From Parapristionchus giblindavisi (lineage: Eukaryota > Nematoda > Chromadorea > Rhabditida > Diplogasteridae): 64,000 bases of DNA. Under the pieces are notes generated by a model. It was not told the DNA's origin. It made no database searches and saw only the letters and a list, made by a program, of their open reading frames with translations. The stretch's first letter is position 1; the number at the start of each line of letters is the position of its first letter. Of the stretch, positions 1 to 10,773 are shown one piece after another. The stretch spans positions 62,001 through 126,000 of the forward strand of contig CALSFV010000324.1 in the NCBI GenBank assembly GCA_943737045.1, given 5' to 3'. The position numbers were made by a program, and so were the translations under genes.

Positions 1-1080
1 ACAACCATAGCCAAAACTACGACGATCCCTACAACTACTAGTGAACCAACTACTGAAGCTGAAACCACCACAGCAGAAACTACAAAGATCCCTACAACCA
101 CTAGTGAACCAACGACTGTAGCGGAAACGACCATAGCCGAAACTACGAAGATCCCTACAACTACTAGTGAACCAACTACTGAAGCTGAAACCACCACAGC
201 AGAAACTACAAAGATCCCTACAACCACTAGTGAACCAACGACTGTAACGGAAACGACCATAGCCGAAACTACGAAGATCCCTACAACTACTAGTGAACCA
301 ACTACTGAAGCGGAAACCACTATTGGGGAGACTACAAAGATCCCGACTACCACTAGTGAACCAACAACTGCGCCTGAAACCACTATTGCCGAGACTACAA
401 AGATCCGGACTACCACTAGTGAACCAACAACTGCGCCTGAAACCACAATTTCCGATACCACAAAGATCCCTACTACCACTAGTGAACCAACAACTGCGCC
501 TGAAACCACTATTGCCGAGACTACAAAGATCCCTACAACCACTACTGAACTAACTACTGAAGCGGAAACTACCATGGCTGAAACTACGAAGATCCCTACA
601 TCCACTAGTGAACCAACGACTGAAGCTGAAACTACCATGGCCGAAACTACGAAGATCCCTACAACCACTACTGAACTAACTACTGAAGCTGAAACTACCA
701 TGGCCGAAACTACGATGATCCCTACAACCACTAGTGAACTAACTACTGAAGCTGAAACTACCATGGCCGAAACTACGAAGATCCCTACAACCACTAGTGA
801 ACTAACTACTGAAGCGGAAACTGCCATGGCTGAAACTACGAAGATCCCTACATCCACTAGTGAACCAACGACTGAAGCTGAAACTACCATGGCCGAAACT
901 ACGAAGATCCCTACAACCACTAGTGAACTAACTACTGAAGCGGAAACTACCATGGCCGAAACTACGAAGATCCCTACAACCACTAGTGAACTAATTACTG
1001 AAGCGGAAACTACCATGGCCGAAACTACGAAGATCCCTACAATCACTAGTGAACCAACTACTGAAGCTGAAACCACAATA
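1..1080 (+). repeat. 63-bp coding minisatellite
   Basis: About 17 tandem copies of a 63-bp unit encode 21 residues each. The upstream copies have ACC-ATA-GCC or ACC-ACA-GCA, and the later copies share ACC-ATG-GCC, which suggests recent local expansion of the downstream half. Copy number is likely to vary between strains. Confidence 0.9.
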
Positions 1081-3491
1081 ACCGATACTACAACCATAGA
1101 ACATACTACAGACTCACAAATTTCATCTTCAACAGCAGAAAGTACACTGCTTACCAAACCTAACGCCCCCACCTTATTGCCTATTTCGACGTCTACAGTA
1201 GTAACCAGAGATACTACTTCATTCACCCAACCCACTCCCGTTCCCCCTCCAGCTGAGACCACTAAACAAGAAAAAGACATGTCTAGCACAACTAGGCATC
1301 CAAAGTCTACAGTACTAACCAGACATACTACTGTAAGAACTACTGTAGTTCCGACGACAACTATGGGATCATCACGATGTGGTAAGCAATTGCTTCCTTC
1401 TAGTATTAGAATGGGACACTGAGATGAAACATGCTCAGCAAACAAAAAAATTAGTGTTAACCATGGAGCATAAGGCCTGAGAAGTGTTATATTTAACACT
1501 TTTGAGCTCGAAAGTAATACTTTTTTTTTAAATTTCGGAATAAGAAAAAAAACTATTTATTGGTTTCGATGTTGAAATATCCACATTTGACAATAGGCTT
1601 CCTTGCTTATTATATCAAAATTAGGAGATCGATGGTTTTGGAATCATAATTTAGGAAACTACGATTTAGTTGAAATGATTTTGGAAAATTTATTTTATAA
1701 CCGTCGTAATGACATCGACAAATTAGCATCAATTCATATAAAATCTTAATTATGGAAATTACAGAATAAATAATATCATAATGAAACCAATCCTATAGAA
1801 ACGACTTTTCACACCCCGACGATTTCGAACCGTCGATCGCGAACTGATTATTCTGGAAACGACTTTTTACACCCCGACGATTTAGAACCGTCGATAGCGA
1901 ACTGATTATTCTTGAAACGACTTTTTACACCCCGACGATTTAGAACCGTCGGTTGCGAACTGATTTTCTTGAAACGGCTTTTTACACCCCGACGATTTAG
2001 AACCGTCGATCGCGAACTGATTTTTTTTTGGAACTATTACCATGCGGAAGGCAACGGTTCACCACGTGTGCGATATCACAATGAGTTATTGTGAACTACC
2101 GTAACCCGGTTCGGTGGGTCAGATTTCAATAAAACTCGTCGGAATAACCATCACATGTGCAATATCACTATGAACTATTATGAACTACCGTAATCTACCG
2201 TAACCCGGTTCGGTGGGTCAGATCAAGTGCGATGGGTCAAATTTCAATAAAACTTGTCGGAATAACCATCACATGTGCAATATCACTATGAGCTATTGTG
2301 AACTACCGTAATCTACCGTAACCCGGTTCGGTGGGTCAGATCAAGCGCGGTGGGTCAGATTTTACTAAAACTTGTCGGAATAGCCAATACGTGTTCGTGA
2401 CATGATTATGAGCTATTGTGAACTTCTGGAATCTACCGTAACCCGGTTCGGTGTGTCAGATGAAGGATTCACTGAATATTGTCGAAATTGCCGTTATGAA
2501 ATAAAAAAAACACTGAATTAAAAAATATTTCAATAAAAAAATTACACTGATCAAAAGTTTTAGATTTTTTTTCAAATATTTTTTTTGATTTTTTGAAACC
2601 TCTTTCCCGCACACCCCTGCTGCTCAAATCTGACACACAATTTAGTGTCCGACAATCGAACCAGGTTACGGTAGATTACGGTAGTTCATAATAGCTCATA
2701 GTGATATTGCACATGTGATGGGATATTCCGACAAGATTTAGTAAAATCTGACCCATCGCACTTGATCTGACCCACCGAACCGGGTTACGGTAGATTACGG
2801 TTGTTCACAATAACTCGTAACAATAACACAATAATAGTGATATGGCACACGTGGTGAACCGTTGCCTTTCGCATAGTAATATTTCCAAAAAGATCAGTTC
2901 GCGATCGACGGTTCTAAATCGTCGGGGTGTAAAAAGTCGTTTCAAGAATAATCAGTTCGCGATCGACGGTTCTAAATCGTCGGGTGCAAAAAAGTCGTTT
3001 CCAGAATAATCAGTTCGCGATCGACGGTTCTAAATCGTCGGGGTGCAAAAAGTCGTTTCCAGAATAATCAGTTCGCGATCGACGGTTCTAAATCGTCGGG
3101 GTGTAAAAAGTCGTTTCCAGAATAATCAGTTCGCGATTGACGGTTCTAAATCGTCGGGGTGCAAAAAAGTCGTTTCCAGAATAATCAGTTCGCGATCGAT
3201 GGTTCTAAATCGTCGGGGTGCAAAAAGTCGTTTACGGATGCTCGTTTCCTTCGCGTAGATTACATAACAAAAGGGCACAAATCAATTTTGCTCATTCATC
3301 GGTATTCAAATAGTCGGTTATAAAATAAAAGTTTTAATCCGAGGGTTATAATTTCGCGGTTCTTGAATGATCAGTATCTAAATTATGATTGCAAAACCAT
3401 CGATCTCCCAAAATTATGCTGAACGTGTAATTTGAACTTTTCAGGATCGGCGCTGTTGACGACGGCTGTCGTAGTTCTGCTATTGAATTGA
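1..3491 (+). CDS. Mucin-like PTS-repeat protein with hydrophobic C-terminal tail, 3' part
   Basis: The frame is open from base 1, so the gene begins outside the window. Visible exons are 1-1381 and 3445-3491. The first encodes about 17 copies of a 21-residue unit (63 bp) rich in Thr, Pro, Ser and Glu, such as MAETTKIPTTTSELTTEA, then a non-repetitive Thr-rich stretch. The exon ends at a good GTAAGC donor in phase 1. A TTTTCAG acceptor at 3444 joins in frame to a short exon encoding GSALLTTAVVVLLLN and a stop. That tail looks like a GPI-attachment signal or a short membrane anchor. The minus-strand gene at 5586-9749 has the same end design (STVHT...TTVRTTTVPTTT, GSSRYG, phase-1 junction, hydrophobic tail), so the two are paralogs facing each other. 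I infer a heavily O-glycosylated surface or secreted protein. The N-terminal domain is not visible. Confidence 0.75.
1608..3420. mobile_element. 1.8-kb foldback element in the mucin gene intron
   Basis: The outer arms are inverted copies: GGAGATCGATGGTTTTG near 1624 and its reverse complement near 3394. Inside, the left arm (about 1798-2030) has four tandem copies of a unit containing CCCCGACGATTTAGAACCG, and the right arm (about 2895-3230) has six inverted copies. Central inverted segments carry CTACCGTAACCCGGTTCGG. No transposase is visible, so it is non-autonomous. It lies wholly in the intron between the two exons of the mucin gene. Confidence 0.75.
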
Positions 3492-3552
3492 TTTATTGAA
3501 TTTTGAGATATCCCCAGTATTGTACATAATGAACTGATCTCATTGAATGGTT

Positions 3553-3669
3553 AAAGGGACAACCAAGCTAATTCTACACTGTCTGTTCTGACCACTCTCG
3601 CATTATTTGTCAGCGAGACAGTATGGCCAGAGCGGACAGTTTCAAATTAGCTCGGGTGTACCTTTAAAC
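3553..3669. mobile_element. Palindromic MITE, family A (TTAAAGGCACACCCC)
   Basis: A near-palindrome runs from TTAAAGGGACAACCAAGCTAA to TTAGCTCGGGTGTACCTTTAA, with central CGAGACAGT pairing. It belongs to the commonest small repeat of the window. Confidence 0.8.
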
Positions 3670-3873
3670 ATACCTTACTATACATGCAATGAAAAAATCA
3701 TAATATGCTTAAATAAATTGTTTTTTTTTCGAATATTCGTGACATAAAGTCGTTGTTGAACAATTGAATTGTTTTTAATGAACTGCTCTAATCATCCATA
3801 TAGATAGTGTTTCAAATAATATTAAGATATTTGCAATCAATATTTCAATATATTTTATTATTTAAATTATATT

Positions 3874-4756
3874 TCATTCCAAATCTTCAAGGTGGGGCAT
3901 TGGCTTCTCGGCCATTGTCTCGACAGGAGGTGCCGGAGGAGCAGCTCCAGGAACCACCACAAATGAGGAGCTACCAGCAGCTGCGTTCTGAGTAAGGAAA
4001 AAGTGAGAAAAGGTTTCAGCCGGAACTTGAGATTCAAGACTTACCGCCATAGCCATAACATTAGCGTTGGCGTTGGTGGATTCCGCGGCCTGAAAAAAAT
4101 ATAATATAATAAAAAAAACAAATCCTTCACTATATTTAGCATGTTTATGGATGAAAATAATGAATATTTTGTTATATCAGTAAATGAACTAAAAAATTAT
4201 CTATCAAACCAGTTCAGAGCATCTTTTTTATGTAAATTAAATTTTAAAAAAGTTAAAAAAACTACCTCTCGTTTCGGGCGACTCAATCCAACGGAACCTA
4301 GGATATTTATACGGCCTACAAAACCTGCGCCTGCTCCGTATAATCCATCTCGGTACTGCCCACTGTACGTGTAATCATAACCACTTCCTTAAAATATAAG
4401 GAAAATTATTGAAATTTTCATGAGATTTTCTTAAATTTTTGGAGAAAAGTGCGCATAGTGAGCTTTAAACATATCGGGAACCAAATCAGGTATTTCTTTC
4501 GATTCGTGCGATGAATCTCTATCATTCTATACGAACAGTCTCGAGGGTCTTCATCTTTAACAATATGTATGTTTGCCTAGTTTATACATTTGACACTGAT
4601 CTTGAATATAGAAAGTTTGTCCAGAGAAAAATGTATGCATTTCAACAACTATGAAAGCTCACCTTCAATGTCAATACTTGGATAGGGTAATATCCAGGTA
4701 TACTGTGACTTGGCGATGATAAGAACCGAACACAGAGTAATGGCGTAGAAAACCAT
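3874..4756 (-). CDS. Small secreted protein, 124 aa, paralog of 10774-11980
   Basis: Four exons (complement): 4663-4756, 4266-4387, 4045-4089, 3874-3987. All phases agree. The protein starts MVFYAITLCSVLIIAKS, a signal peptide cut near AKS-Q. A Gly/Tyr-rich exon follows (GYDYTYSGQYRDGLYGAGAG), ending in a basic SRPKRE that could be a processing site. Next comes an Ala/Asn-rich exon (NANANVMAMA), then NAAAGSSSF and a Pro/Ala-rich tail ending in HLEDLE. The gene at 10774-11980 has the same four-exon design, the same NAAAGS junction and an end of HLQDLE, so the two are tandem paralogs around the CUB/mucin gene. I do not recognise the family. The dibasic site followed by low-complexity sequence is compatible with a secreted peptide precursor or a cuticle or mucus component. 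Confidence 0.75.
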
Positions 4757-4819
4757 CGAATCGATGAGCAAAATGACGAAAAAGCGATGATCGGACTTGT
4801 TCTATATGAAGTAGAGTGA

Positions 4820-4827
4820 GTATATAA
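4820..4827 (-). promoter_or_regulatory. TATA-like box
   Basis: ATTATATA on the minus strand, about 65 bp upstream of the ATG at 4756. The two neighbouring minus-strand secreted-protein genes have TATA boxes at a similar distance. Confidence 0.4.
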
Positions 4828-5049
4828 TATCCCATCCTATAAAACGGGATGATAATCCGACATCGGTAGGCTGGGATATCTTCAAAGTACAGCCATAAAT
4901 AGAGGGATCGAGTTCGCATAGACTCTGGACCATGAGTAGTCTACCTGGGATTCCAAAGGATTGCCACGGAAAGCGAAAGTGGTGATTCAAGTAAGCGTTT
5001 TACGCGAACGTCCAGTATATGAAAATCAAAACAGACACTTTTCAGAGAT

Positions 5050-5165
5050 CATTAAAGGGAGCCTAACCTCTCTCAATGGTCTCTTCGACAAGCAATGCTC
5101 TCTCGTTGCTTGAGAACAGAGAAATAGTGTGCACAATGTAGAGGCCATTGAGAGAGGTATTAATA
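5050..5165. mobile_element. Palindromic MITE, family B (TTAAAGGGAGCGTAACCTC)
   Basis: Starts TTAAAGGGAGCCTAACCTCT and ends GGCCATTGAGAGAGGTATTAA. The inner stem contains CAATGGTCTCTTC and GTTGCTTGAGAACAG. It is related in design to family A but has a different sequence. Confidence 0.75.
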
Positions 5166-5585
5166 CTGGAATTAAATATGTTGAATGATATGATTCACCT
5201 CGTATAATAGTGATAATTAATATTTTAATCATATTATCCACAAGATTTATAATTTCGTCTTTGAGATAATTCATCTATATTTAATAAAACGTCAAATAAT
5301 AGGTAAATCATACATTGCTCGTCCTATAGGCCCGTTGGACAGGCCAATCTACCCTAGCAGCAATCTCGTGAAAAGGAAATGTAACTAATTGCCCATTGAT
5401 ATTTGTTTGGTTTTCAGACTTCTAGGAGACTTCACAGGCAATCAGCCATGATTTCAATGAATTGCAACAAATCAACAACAAATTGGACACAAATTTATCT
5501 TTGTCTGCTATATATACATACCCTAGTTTAGATTTTCGATTAACACTTTGTACAAAAACAACAATAACAAAACTGTTTGAAAAAA

Positions 5586-8500
5586 TCAATATCGCAGAAT
5601 CGCTGCACAAACAACCGTCCACAAGATGGCCGTTCCTGAAATATATTGATCATAGTTACCATGCTAGCGGGTTCAGAGCGACACCCCAAACTAATTTGAA
5701 TTTCTGCTCTGGCCACAATCTCTCGCTTTATTTGTCTACGAGAGACGATTGCCAATGCGGAGAGTAAAATTAGGTTGGGGTGTTTAAACTTCTCACCATA
5801 TCGGGACGACCCATCGGTCGTTGTAGTCGTCGGTACAGTTGTGGTTCTTACAGTAGTTTTTACGGTGTGTACTGTCGACTTTGGATGATAAGTTGTGGTT
5901 GAAATTTTTGGGTCTTGGGTTGTTCTCGGCTTTTCTGGGTCTTGGGTTGTGCTCGAAATTTCTGGGTCTTGGGTTGTGTCCTCAACAGGAGGGTGGTCGG
6001 GATCAGATTTGGCTGTTGTGGTCGACGTTTTCGCAGTTGTTGGTTTCGTTGTTACCTGAAAAATGTGTAATTTTATGTTCGCAAGGATGCCATGGTCAAC
6101 CGGTAAACAGCGTCTCTCCAACACAAGGAAAGGAAACTTGCATTGAAAATTGCCAAAATATTTAAGTCATGGTGCACCATGGTGTACTCTCATCGTCTGC
6201 GCTCTCTCAATTCTGCGTTTTCTTTCTCTTTTTTTTCGCTCAACCTTTTCAATGTTACACGATTTCCGCGCTCGAAACGGCAGAGATGGATAGGATCAAA
6301 ACATGGGTAACACTTTGCTTATCCGTACCGGAGTAATAGTTGATGACGTTGGTAGAGGAGATGTCTCGTATTTTATAAGGAAATATTGACCGGCTTGCCT
6401 CGTCCACTTCACTTCGAGGCTCTATAAGGTAAATATATTATTACGTTCTTTTAAAATCCCACGATATATTCGTGACTATCTACCAATGCTGCCATTTTAA
6501 AGAATGTTTCGCGATCAGTCAGAATGATTTTTAGTATTAAAGGAATACCCCATGCTAATTTTACCCACAGCATTATCAATACTCTCTCGTAGATAAAGAA
6601 AACGAGAGAACATTGCCAGAGCGGAGAGATTCAAATGAGCTTGGGGTGTGGCTTTAACGAATATCACCAAAACATACACTTGTATCGAGTTCGAGAGAGT
6701 GTTCATCACTACCGTCTGCCTTGTTACCGGTCCATCTGAAAGCAAACATGAATTGAATTATGAATTACTTTTTCGTTTTTTTTAATTAATATTATCCCAT
6801 TGTGATATTGTAATGTTACAGTTGTTATATTGTCAGAACCATTTAAGAGTGACAAGAAGAATAGAAGAGTTTAAAAATGCTCTGAAGATTCACTGGCTCT
6901 GTGTGGCCTTATGTAAGAACCGTTTTCCGGGAAAATGTGACGTCATTAGCGTAGGCAGAGGCGTTTTCCAAAAATCCTCCGCCTACGTTAATGACGTCAC
7001 ATTTTCCCGGAAAACAGTTTTCCCGTTGTTCTTGCATACGGCCACTAATGATCTTTGTCCAAATTATGTTGGGAAAACGTTTTCCATCGTCATAGCCTTT
7101 TTTATTGATATCTATGTAAGTCGAATCACAATCCTTGATAAGCCGTTGAAAGCGCAAAAGAACAAACTCTGTTTTAATCCCACTATAGTTGTCAGTGAGG
7201 ATTACGGGATGAGTCTCATCATTATTGACATCTCCAGTCAATTTTACATGCCAAGCACTGCAATCAATCAATCAATTATACGCATCACTCGGACACAACC
7301 ATCATCGAAAGCTCATAAATCACCCATATAACATTACGAAATGACGTGAAAAAGCTTAAAATCTACGTAGAAGCATTGTTGATATAGAATCTTTAAAAAG
7401 CACAGAGAAAAAAGTGTCATCCAGGGCATAAGAACTGTAAAGGGTTAAATACAACACTTCACAGGTCTGCTCTAACACTGTTTTCTCGGTGTGAAGATTT
7501 GCAAACTTACTCCTGTGCAGTGAGCGTGTAGACTATGTCATCAGGGTACAGTCGAGATCGATATGACTGTAAAAGATTAACATTGTAGTAAAACAAATTT
7601 TTTAAATATGTTACCACATACACTCTCATTTACTTGTTGTTTCACGTGTTGTCGCATATTCTTGATGTATGATAACTAAAATAAAATAAAATACCTGTGC
7701 ATTCGCACAGCCAATGTAGCCTGGGGACGATACATACGATGAAGTAGTCAAAGATTGTACGGGATCTGTAATTATTGATTAATTGGAAAATATTTTCCGA
7801 GAAGTTAAATGCACACCCGAACTAATTTGAAACCCTCTCCTCTGGACACACTGTCTCGCTTTCTTTGTCTACGAGAGAGTATTTCCAATGCCGAGAGTAA
7901 ATTAGCTCGGGGTGTGCATTAAAAATCATAGAAAGAAGTCTTACTGAATCCGACATAAGCCTTGAGAGTAATCAGAGTATCTCCAAAATCGTCCCAATCA
8001 AAGTATAAACTGATGATGGGACCGTAGACACTAATGGAGAATCCGGGAAATTCTGTGTCACTTCTGAAAATGAACAATCATAAGAAACATCAGTTATGTT
8101 GGCATTGGGCTTTTTACCTTTATATTTTATATATACATTCAAAGTTACATTAAAATTAAAGATCTGTCATTATCTACTTTAATTGTTTATTCATTCTGTA
8201 CCGTAAATATTTGTGTAAATTATTATTAGTATTATTATTCTTGTTTAGTTCAGGTGGAAGATTGTTGTAAACTAATATTTGAAACGATTCTACTCACCCT
8301 TCATAGTAAACACTCGTACAACCGTCCGGATTATCGCTGTTAACGTTATCATATCCAACAGTTGCAGCATACATGACCATGGGCTGAAAACGTAGTATCA
8401 TAAACCAGATATATCATACGGTAATAATCCGACACACTGCTGATCACTCCGAATGATTTTAACCAATATTATGGGATTCTGGGAGGATATAAATCATCGT

Positions 8501-9749
8501 ATAATCAACAACAATTATTTACATTATTTTCAGGGATAGCATAGGCAAATAAAAAAAATATTCTCACCCCAGTTTTGTCGGTAGTTACTGTAAATGGCTG
8601 GGCACTCATAATTGTGACAACACCCATTGATGAAGGTGGTAAGACAAGACCGGAAGCCTCATAGACAGCCGCGTCTCCATTCGCTGAAGAACATTTTACA
8701 TTACATTTGAACAGCATTACAGGGGGACAGCACGGTCGCTTTTTGGGTTCTCTATTGAGTTCGATGGTGTCTCGCGAGTTGTATGAATTGCAACTCTTGG
8801 CATGTTTTCGAAAAACCACGGATGATAATCAAAATATAATACTCACGAGCATATTCACTAACGACATAGATCATTAGAGGCTCCGATTCTTGATTCGGAT
8901 TGTTATTAATGAAGTCTACTTGAGCATTTCCATCCTACAATTATCATTTTCAAAATTTGATAATAAAAAAAATAAACTAATCTCACATCGACTTTGAAGT
9001 ATCCCTTGATATGATCTCCATTTTTCATTGCAGAAATATCGAGAATACTGAAATAATCAATACTTTTTTTGTGAAATTTCGAAATAACGAATACTGGCAC
9101 TTCTCTGTCTTTTTTACCCAGGCAATTTTGAACTCTCCTATCTCTCCACCAAACCTCTCATTCTGCATTCGTTATACTCTTCTGCGCGATTGATCACGGC
9201 CAAATATTTGAATTGCATAATAGCCTGGGCCAAGAAACATAGAAGTTCCCGAATACTCACCTTATTTTAGGTTGAACATGGTCATCGACCATTATATTGG
9301 CTGCAATATCTCGAGATGAATCCGGCAGTGAAACGTAGATTCGACAGCCCTTCGAGCACAACGAAGTGACAGACACCTGAAACTTTCCGATGATTTTTGG
9401 AATACTCGCTCAAATTTTGCCTTTTGTTGATTTGCAAAATCCTCCTCATCGAAGATTTTTGACATGGTCATTTCGACTACAGCATCTGAAAACGGCAAAT
9501 TACTTGAGTTGCGATTCCGTCAGTTGCGATAGGTTTATTATTAGATAATTTGAATCTCCACTCTTGTAACACTTTTTTGTGGTTTGTGAAGGACTGATAT
9601 ATCAAATCTCATTGACCAATGGTCGTGGGCAATACATCATGTTTTAGAATATATTGAAATTTATAAACAGCGCATATATGTGTAGTTATGATGTTCTTAC
9701 TTGTCAGACCAAGAAGTATCGCAAACGTGGCAAAGTGGAGGAGACGCAT
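5586..9749 (-). CDS. Secreted CUB-like domain protein with Thr-rich mucin stalk and hydrophobic tail, about 427 aa
   Basis: Exons (complement): 9701-9749, 9261-9485, 8987-9047, 8847-8934, 8568-8683, 8298-8383, 7945-8063, 7695-7765, 7511-7566, 7168-7257 (3' end uncertain), 6678-6735, 5797-6055, 5586-5635. The start MRLLHFATFAILLGLT is a signal peptide. A beta-rich domain with paired cysteines follows, for example LCSKGCRIYVSLPDSSRDI, VYEASGLVLPPSSMGVVTI and SISVYGPIISLYFDWDD. The style is that of nematode CUB-like secreted proteins; this assignment rests on general pattern only. Then come a Thr/Pro stalk with repeated TTQDPE and a tail GTAILWTVVCAAILRY that looks GPI-anchored. Exon 2 needs either a 44-nt GC-AG intron (9377-9420) or a one-base indel to stay in frame. 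The donor at 7168 (GTTTGT) is weak, but it is the only site I found that fits the phase. C. elegans CUB-like genes are often pathogen-induced; that role here is inference. Confidence 0.65.
5671..5789. mobile_element. Palindromic MITE, family A
   Basis: Ends CACCCCAAACTAATTT and AAAATTAGGTTGGGGTGT. It lies in the last intron of the CUB/mucin gene, directly next to the exon ending at 5797. Confidence 0.75.
6090..6260. repeat. Dispersed repeat, first copy of a CTCTCATCGTCTG family
   Basis: Contains CAGCGTCTCTCCAACACA, CATTGAAAATT and TACTCTCATCGTCTGCGCTC. A related copy is at 56590-56765, and parts recur at 53940-54130 and 32440-32500 (ACCATGACCGAT...CGCTGTGATTCGCAGCC). It lies in an intron of the CUB/mucin gene. 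The class is unknown. Confidence 0.5.
6537..6659. mobile_element. Palindromic MITE, family A
   Basis: TTAAAGGAATACCCCATGCTAA pairs with the reverse of GAGCTTGGGGTGTGGCTTTAA. Intronic, 20 bp from the exon ending at 6678. Confidence 0.75.
6897..7050. mobile_element. Palindromic MITE with GACGTCA core
   Basis: Inverted arms GGCCTTATGTAAGAAC and GTTCTTGCATACGGCC enclose a longer stem containing TTTTCCGGGAAAATGTGACG and its complement. A fragment of the same family occurs at 27333-27390 (AAACCGTTTTCGGGAAAATG). Confidence 0.8.
7805..7923. mobile_element. Palindromic MITE, family A
   Basis: Starts TTAAATGCACACCCGAACTAA and ends AATTAGCTCGGGGTGTGCATTAA. Intronic in the CUB/mucin gene. Confidence 0.8.
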
Positions 9750-9806
9750 GACGCTAAACAGCGGATTATCACGAGCGCAGAAAAATGGCTTATCAACCCG
9801 AATCCT

Positions 9807-9814
9807 CTTTTATA
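9807..9814 (-). promoter_or_regulatory. TATA box of the CUB/mucin gene
   Basis: TATAAAAG on the minus strand, about 60 bp upstream of the ATG at 9749. Confidence 0.5.
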
Positions 9815-10773
9815 ACACTTGCCGAGTTGTAGGAGCGCCCCGCGTCACAGTTTAGCAATACGTTATCTATTATTCACATAGAATTAGTCACGTAACTGTT
9901 TGAGCAGAGTTTTTATTGCAATATTTATTGCACCACGCCCATCAGTAAACATATACCGATCAGGAAAAGGGTCATAACTACACTGAAGTGTTACTTTTTT
10001 ATGACAAGAATGATTCATGAGCCATTCGGGTGTATATTATCAATCTTTCCAATACGCCTCCGCCCTTTTTTTATTTGATGAAATAGTTAAACGAGCCTTT
10101 TGGCACATTGCCAGAATCATGCTATTCCGTTATTCTAAACCACGCCCTTCTTGCGATGGTGAGGGCCTTATCAATAAGGTTGACGAACAATCATGATACG
10201 GGGAAGTAGTTCATGGGCGTACCTAGGGTTTGAGACCACTACACTCATACATTTCGCTCTACACATTTGAAAATAACGAGATAGAAAGAATATGACTTGT
10301 TTTATGACTGTGACCAAACATATAAGAGAAAAGAAAGCATACACTGATGATTAATCGAAACAATCGTCTTCGAGCAGTGGTCAATCTTGAATACAAATTA
10401 ATTGTAACAGAATTGTCAGAAGAGAGTCGGCTTTTAAGGGAATTTTCGTGGATATGACCAATTCGTATTCCAAAAGGCTATTTGCAAACAGCATATTTTA
10501 TGTCTCAACTCTCCTTTACAGCTAATTTGCAAAACCAATGTGTCACCCCACTATAAGTCGGCTTGCTGGAGTTAGAACAAACATGAACTGTATTTTGTGA
10601 CATATGTATGTACTAATATTTCACAATCAAATCATAAGAATGTCAACTTTTGAAATATTACAATATTGCTCATATTTTGAAATAATATTTTTGATTGCGT
10701 AATCGGTTTCTTTTTCAGTTTATGTGAACCTTTGGTACCATATAAAATAAGCGAAATCTTTATTATCATAAGC
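9815..10773. other. Intergenic, no gene seen
   Basis: AT-rich sequence between two minus-strand genes. I see no convincing exon. A minus-strand AATAAAG at 10757-10763 lies just past the stop of the 10774-11980 gene and is its likely poly(A) signal. Confidence 0.5.

Noticed and set aside
574..1422. Separate gene starting at MAETTKIPTS
   Set aside because: The frame is open upstream to base 1 and the Met is internal to the repeat. The true 3' end is spliced at 1382.
1790..3240. CRISPR-like array
   Set aside because: The repeats are long, lack regular spacers and are mirrored in two arms. It is a eukaryotic foldback element.
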